29,393 bases of DNA from Pseudomonadota bacterium (lineage in GTDB: Bacteria > Pseudomonadota > Alphaproteobacteria > Rhodospirillales > Magnetospirillaceae), in the NCBI GenBank assembly GCA_023426365.1, contig JAFAAW010000010.1, positions 1 to 29,393 on the forward strand. The letters are read 5' to 3'. Positions 25,069 through 29,393 of this stretch are shown piece by piece. A model generated the notes under the pieces. It saw only the letters and a list, made by a program, of their open reading frames with translations, had not been told where the DNA came from and did not search any database. Made by a program: the position numbers and the translations under genes. How positions within the stretch are numbered: position 1 is the first letter of the stretch; each line of letters begins with the position of its first letter.

Positions 25069-25080
25069 AGGGATATCCCT
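25069..25080. promoter_or_regulatory. Palindrome AGGGATATCCCT in the leader of the Pls-type synthetase
   Basis: A perfect 12-bp palindrome ~150 nt upstream of the synthetase start, in the 222-bp intergenic gap 25008-25229. It could be an operator or a chance palindrome; I see no convincing promoter hexamers and no other feature in this gap. Confidence 0.3.
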
Positions 25081-25229
25081 AATGCTAAGGTGCCGTCCAA
25101 GGAGAGATGCCTTGGGCGGCCCCGCCGTCGCCGTGCGTAACGGCCGACACCCCCAGGACACAGTCTCCGTCTATCGATGCAGGCTCCGACGCCACGCTTT
25201 CGGCTGGCCCTGCGTGGTAATGGAGTGCC

Positions 25230-28200
25230 ATGAGTCCTGCTTCCGGCCCTGCGGCCCGCCCCGTTCCCGCGATTTCCCGTCCCGATCTGCTGCGCGACGA
25301 ACGCCTGGGCGAAATCTTCGCCGCCACCGCGGCGCGCACGCCCGACGCCACCGCGCTGATCTTCGCCGACCGGCACCTCAGCTACAGGGAGCTGGACCAG
25401 CGCGCCAATCGCGTGGCCAACGCCCTTCGCGCACGCGGCATCGGGCGCGGCGCCTTCGTCGGCCTGTGGCTGGGCCGCTCGGCCGAACTGCATGTGGCGC
25501 TGCTGGGCATCCTGAAATCGGGCGCCGCCTATATCCCGTTCGACTTCGACGCGCCCCCGGAGCGTGTGGCCGCCTGTATGGCCGATTGCGCGGGGCGCGC
25601 CATCATCGTGGACGGCGTCACCATGGGCCGCGCCGACGGGCTGGACGCGCCGGTTCTGCCCATCGGCCGCCTGCTGGCCGAGGATGCGGGCGACCATGCC
25701 CCCGACAGTCGCGCCGACGGCGCCACGGCCGAGGACCCGGCCTATGCCATCTACACCTCGGGGTCCACCGGCAAGCCCAAGGCGGTGGTGATCAGCCACC
25801 GCAGCATCTGCCACTATCTGCGCGCCGCCAACGAGGTGTACGGCGTCACCGCCACGGACGTGGCGTTCCAGGGCGCCAGCGTGGCCTTCGACCTGTCGCT
25901 CGAGGAAATCTTCATCCCCTACATGGTGGGCGCCACCCTGTGGGTCGCGGGCCGCGAGACGTTGCAGCAGGCCGACATCCTGTGCGACGTGCTGGAAGGC
26001 GCCGGCATCACCGTGCTGGACACCGTTCCCACCCTGCTGACGCTGCTGCCGCGCGACGTCGCCAGCCTGCGCGTCATCATCCTGGGGGGCGAGGCATGTC
26101 CGCCCAGCGTGGTGGAAAGCTGGTGCCGGCCCGGCCGCCGGGTGTTCAATTCCTATGGCCCGACCGAGGCGACCGTGGTGGCCACCGTGGCGGAACTGGC
26201 GCCGGGCGCCAAGGTCACCATCGGCAAACCCATCCCCAATTACACCGCCTATGTGGTCGATGACGCCCTGGCCCCCGTTCCCCCCGGCACCGAGGGCGAA
26301 TTGTTGATCGGCGGTCCCGGCGTGGCCGCCGGCTATCTGGGGCGGCCGGACCTGACGGCCGAGAAATTCATCGCCAACCCCTTCAACCCCGGCGGTCACG
26401 ACCCCGTGCTGTACCGGTCGGGCGACGCGGTGGTGGTGGATGGGGACGGCAATCTGGAATTCCACGGCCGCATCGACGACCAGGTGAAGATCCGCGGCTT
26501 CCGCGTCGAGCTGGGCGAGATCGAGGCCAAGCTGTCCGCCTGCGACGGCGTGGCCCAGCCGGCGGTGGTGCTGCGCCGCGATGACGGCATCGACCGGCTG
26601 GTCGCCTTTGTGGTCGCCCAGGCGGGGGCCGAAATCGACGTGGTCGGCTGGCGCCAGCGCCTCAAGGCCGAGTTGCCCGGCTACATGGTTCCGTCGCGCT
26701 TCGAAGTGCTAGAGGCCCTGCCGCGCCTGGTGTCGGGCAAGGTGGACCGCAAGGCGTTGATGGTCCGCCCATTGGCCGAGGCGGCCGAAGAGGAATCGGA
26801 CGAACCCAAGACCGGGACCGAGGCGGTGTTGCTGGCCGCCGCCCGCTCGGTCTTTCCGGGGCAGGCCATCCCGCTGGACGGCGACTTCTTTCTGGATCTG
26901 GGCGGACATTCGCTGCTGGCGGCGCGTTTCGTCTCGGCCGTGCGGCAACATCCGGCCCAGGCCGGGCTGACCCTGCAAGACGTCTATGCGGCCCGCAGCC
27001 TGCGCGCCATGGCGGCCGAGCTGGACCGCCGCGCGGTGCATGCCGCCGCGCCCGCCGATCGGGCCTTTGCGCCGCCGCCGCTGCTGCGCCGCATGCTGTG
27101 CGGACTGGCCCAGGCCGCGGTTCTGCCGATCATTCTGGGGCTGGCGACGGCGCCGTGGCTGGGGGTGTTCGTCAGCTACATGCTGCTGTCGGGCGACGAC
27201 GCCTCCCTGCTCACCGAGCTGACCTTCCTGCTGGCCACCTACAGCGTCATCAACGTGGGCACGGTGGTGGTGGCCATCGCCGGCAAATGGCTGGTGCTGG
27301 GCCGGGCCAAGCCCGGGCGCTATCCGCTGTGGGGCGTCTATTATTTCCGCTGGTGGCTGGCCCAGCGCCTGATGACCCTGGTGCACCTGAAATGGTTCCA
27401 GGACACCCCGGCCATGCGCTGGCTGCTGCGCCTGCTGGGCGCGCGGGTCGGCCGCGACACCCTGATCGGCGAGGTCGAGGCCGGGGCGCTGGATCTTGTC
27501 ACCATCGGCGACGGCGCCACCATCGGCTCGCGCTCGCACCTGGCCAATGCCGAGGTGATCGGCAATGAACTGGTGATCGGCTCCGTCACCATCGGCGCCC
27601 ATGCCATGGTGGGCACCTCGTGCGTGCTCGGCCATGACACCCAGGTGGGTGAAGGCGCCGAATTGGGCGACCTGACCGCGGTGCCGGCGGGCACCCGTAT
27701 CGGCGCGTGGGAATCGTGGGACGGATCGCCGGCACGCAAGGTGGGCGACATCGATCCCACCGCCCAGCCGGCGCCGCCCCCGGCGTCACGCCTGCGCCGC
27801 GCCCTGCTGGCGATCGGATATGTGACCGCGCTGCTGGCGCTGCCGCCCCTGACGCTGATGCCCATCTTCCCTGCCTTTTATGTCTTCGACCGTCTGGCCG
27901 ACTGGTTCGAGGCCACGTTGGGATTCGGCTATCTCAAGGTTCTGCCGCTGCTGGCATGGCCCACCGCCATGGCGCTGATCGCCGTCACGGTGGGGCTGAT
28001 CGCCGCCATCCGCTGGCTGGTGCTGCCCTCGGTCAAGCCTGGCGTCTATTCGGTCCATGGCGGGTTCTATTTCCGCAAATGGATCGTGGCGCTGTGCACC
28101 GAACTGACGCTGGAAACCCTGTCCTCGCTGTATGCCACCGTCTACATGCGGGCATGGTACCGCCTGATGGGCGCGAAGATCGGCAAGGGTTCCGAGATTT

Positions 28201-29270
28201 CCACCAACCTGTCGGGCCGCTATGACCTGATCGAGATCGGCGACAAGTGCTTTATCGCCGACGAGGTGGTGCTGGGCGACGAAACCGTGCGGCGCGGCTG
28301 GATGACGCTGGAGCCGGTGCGCACCGGCGACCGCGTCTTCGTCGGCAACGAGGCGGTGGTGCCGCCCGGTGCCCACGTCCCCGACGGTTCGCTGATCGGC
28401 ATCAAATCGAAGCCGCCCGCCAATGCCGACATGGCCGGCGGCGGCATCTGGTTCGGAAGTCCGCCCATCAAGCTGCCGGTGCGCCAGCAATTCGGCGACG
28501 TCGCCGCCAACTGGACCTACGAGCCGCCGCGCTGGCGCAAGGTCGTGCGCGCCGTGTTCGAGGCGTTCTCGGTGTCGCTGCCGACCATGCTGTTCATCAC
28601 CTTCGGCACGGTGGCGGTCGAGGTGCTGGCCCCCGGCATCCTGGCCCACAATTACGCCGCCGTGCTGCCCGAGTTTCTCGCCGCCTCGGTCGCCATTTCC
28701 TGCGCGCTGATGCTGTCGTCGGTGGCGGTCAAATGGCTGATGATGGGCGTCTACGAACCCACCGTGAAGCCCATGTGGTCGTGGTGGGCGCTGCGCACCG
28801 AGGCGGTGGCGGTGATGTACTGGGGCATGGCCGGCAAGGTCCTGCTGGACCATCTGCGCGGCACGCCGTTCCTGCCCTGGACGCTCAGGCTGTATGGCGT
28901 CGGCATGGGCCGGGGCATCTATATGGACACCACCGACATCACCGAATTCGACTGCGTCAGCGTGGGCGACCATTGCGCCATCAACGCCACCGCCGCGTTG
29001 CAGACCCACCTTTACGAGGACCGGGTGATGAAGGTGGGCCGCGTGACGGTCGGGCGCGGCGTCACCATCGGCTGCACCGCCACCGTGCTGTACGACACCC
29101 ATATCGGCGACTACGCCCATATCGGCCCGCTCAGCATCATCATGAAGGGCGAGGACCTGCCCGCCCACACCGCCTGGCACGGCGCCCCGGCGGTGGTTCA
29201 GGACACCCCCCATCACGGCGACGCGGAGGCGGCCGATAGCGTGGCGGGCGTGGTGCCGGTGGCGGCCTAG
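25230..29270 (+). CDS. Pls/PosA-family single-module non-ribosomal peptide synthetase
   Basis: 1346 residues. The domain order matches epsilon-poly-L-lysine synthetase (Pls): an adenylation domain (~1-510; YTSGSTGKPKAVVISH, FDLSLEEIF, NSYGPTEATV, YRSGDAVV, LVSGKVDRKAL), a carrier domain (DLGGHSLLAARF, phosphopantetheine Ser561), then transmembrane helices alternating with three left-handed beta-helix-like soluble domains (~730-850, ~975-1085, ~1210-1320; hexapeptide repeats such as VTIGDGATIGS and VTVGRGVTIGC). In Pls the three soluble domains join free amino acids by repeated isopeptide formation. Aligning by eye to PheA gives pocket residues D-L-E-T-I-G-S-V-V-K; a Glu at the third position would suit a basic amino acid, but this is inference. 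GGAG lies 6 nt before the ATG. The stop codon lies inside the target site of an IS481-type element. Confidence 0.88.
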   Translation: MSPASGPAARPVPAISRPDLLRDERLGEIFAATAARTPDATALIFADRHLSYRELDQRANRVANALRARGIGRGAFVGLWLGRSAELHVALLGILKSGAAYIPFDFDAPPERVAACMADCAGRAIIVDGVTMGRADGLDAPVLPIGRLLAEDAGDHAPDSRADGATAEDPAYAIYTSGSTGKPKAVVISHRSICHYLRAANEVYGVTATDVAFQGASVAFDLSLEEIFIPYMVGATLWVAGRETLQQADILCDVLEGAGITVLDTVPTLLTLLPRDVASLRVIILGGEACPPSVVESWCRPGRRVFNSYGPTEATVVATVAELAPGAKVTIGKPIPNYTAYVVDDALAPVPPGTEGELLIGGPGVAAGYLGRPDLTAEKFIANPFNPGGHDPVLYRSGDAVVVDGDGNLEFHGRIDDQVKIRGFRVELGEIEAKLSACDGVAQPAVVLRRDDGIDRLVAFVVAQAGAEIDVVGWRQRLKAELPGYMVPSRFEVLEALPRLVSGKVDRKALMVRPLAEAAEEESDEPKTGTEAVLLAAARSVFPGQAIPLDGDFFLDLGGHSLLAARFVSAVRQHPAQAGLTLQDVYAARSLRAMAAELDRRAVHAAAPADRAFAPPPLLRRMLCGLAQAAVLPIILGLATAPWLGVFVSYMLLSGDDASLLTELTFLLATYSVINVGTVVVAIAGKWLVLGRAKPGRYPLWGVYYFRWWLAQRLMTLVHLKWFQDTPAMRWLLRLLGARVGRDTLIGEVEAGALDLVTIGDGATIGSRSHLANAEVIGNELVIGSVTIGAHAMVGTSCVLGHDTQVGEGAELGDLTAVPAGTRIGAWESWDGSPARKVGDIDPTAQPAPPPASRLRRALLAIGYVTALLALPPLTLMPIFPAFYVFDRLADWFEATLGFGYLKVLPLLAWPTAMALIAVTVGLIAAIRWLVLPSVKPGVYSVHGGFYFRKWIVALCTELTLETLSSLYATVYMRAWYRLMGAKIGKGSEISTNLSGRYDLIEIGDKCFIADEVVLGDETVRRGWMTLEPVRTGDRVFVGNEAVVPPGAHVPDGSLIGIKSKPPANADMAGGGIWFGSPPIKLPVRQQFGDVAANWTYEPPRWRKVVRAVFEAFSVSLPTMLFITFGTVAVEVLAPGILAHNYAAVLPEFLAASVAISCALMLSSVAVKWLMMGVYEPTVKPMWSWWALRTEAVAVMYWGMAGKVLLDHLRGTPFLPWTLRLYGVGMGRGIYMDTTDITEFDCVSVGDHCAINATAALQTHLYEDRVMKVGRVTVGRGVTIGCTATVLYDTHIGDYAHIGPLSIIMKGEDLPAHTAWHGAPAVVQDTPHHGDAEAADSVAGVVPVAA

Positions 29271-29271
29271 G
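29266..29271. repeat. IS481-type target site CCTAGG (left copy of presumed 6-bp duplication)
   Basis: CCTAGG fits the NCTAGN target known for IS481 of Bordetella and lies directly before the IS end. It includes the TAG stop of the synthetase. The second copy would be beyond the window. Confidence 0.7.
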
Positions 29272-29393
29272 TGTGAAGTCTCAGGAGGTTGCCCACTCGG
29301 TCTGATCCGTGGAAGCTGAAGTTGCGACACTTTGGCTACTGAGGGGGACCGAATGGGCATCCACAAGAATGCCGTTCTGACACCGGCGGGTCG
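29272..29393 (+). mobile_element. IS481-family insertion sequence, left end (truncated by window)
   Basis: The end begins TGTGAAG-TCTCAGGAGGTTG, closely like the TGTGAAGATTCAATAGGTTG start of IS481. It is followed by ~80 nt of leader and the transposase start. The target CCTAGG immediately precedes it. Confidence 0.85.
29353..29393 (+). CDS. IS481-family transposase, N-terminal fragment at window edge
   Basis: The frame opens with MGIHKNAVLTPAGR, matching the M-x-I/T-H-K-x-A-x-L-T-P/F start of IS481-family DDE transposases. GAGGGGGA lies 5 nt upstream as a Shine-Dalgarno. Only the first 13-14 residues are in the window, so intactness cannot be judged. Confidence 0.82.
   Translation, partial: MGIHKNAVLTPAG

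Noticed and set aside
1..29393. CRISPR arrays, tRNA or rRNA genes
   Set aside because: No regularly spaced repeats and no cloverleaf or rRNA-like sequence noticed on either strand.

Overview
This is about 29.4 kb of GC-rich DNA with dense coding and G/C-ending codons. It looks like the chromosome of an alphaproteobacterium of the Rhodospirillales, Magnetospirillum-like. That placement rests on overall feel and gene content (LutABC/Dld/LctP lactate genes, soluble chemoreceptor, RND pump); no rRNA or other phylogenetic marker lies in the window.

Layout. (1) 1-1052: 3' part of an acyl-CoA synthetase, closed by a strong terminator. (2) 1196-1822: hemolysin III/PAQR-type membrane protein; 1825-2949 (-): exported YncE-like beta-propeller with an iron-box-like dyad just upstream. 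(3) 3236-7700: two-gene RND efflux operon (adaptor and inner-membrane pump) with a TTGACC/GATAAA promoter, a TetR-type dyad at its likely start, and a terminator. (4) 7908-8429: orphan AidA/PixA-family inclusion-body protein. (5) 8533-23244: a large lactate/pyruvate module: pyruvate carboxylase (-), FadR/LldR-type GntR regulator (+), lactate permease (-), a second regulator-like protein reduced to the FCD ligand-binding domain (+), then a compact run lutA-lutB-lutC-chemoreceptor-D-lactate dehydrogenase (+). (6) 23403-25007: YjgR/DUF853 HerA-like ATPase. (7) 25230-29270: giant Pls/PosA-type single-module peptide synthetase. (8) From 29272: left end of an IS481-family element, inserted at a CCTAGG target that contains the synthetase stop codon.

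How the genes fit together. LctP imports lactate. LutABC (L-lactate) and the FAD/Fe-S Dld (D-lactate) oxidise it to pyruvate, and pyruvate carboxylase can turn pyruvate into oxaloacetate so that lactate can serve as sole carbon source. The GntR protein is the obvious regulator: GntR-type palindromes and a repeated T-tract-ACCA element lie in the intergenic regions of the module. Two components are not part of the usual lactate set: an HTH-less FCD paralogue that keeps the complete D/H/H/H metal-site pattern at identical spacing, and a cytoplasmic methyl-accepting protein with an N-terminal CdaR-like hydroxy-acid (sugar-diacid) recognition domain, placed 8 nt after lutC and 46 nt before dld. 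Together they suggest a lactate module that carries its own metabolic taxis receptor and a second, non-DNA-binding lactate sensor. This is the most promising candidate for an undescribed system here.

Other points worth attention are a roughly 30-residue in-frame insertion with inverted-repeat ends in the pyruvate carboxylase linker, a 16-bp perfect palindrome next to a 13-bp-arm inverted repeat in the lutA leader, a G-quadruplex motif between convergent genes, and the exact IS481 target choice.
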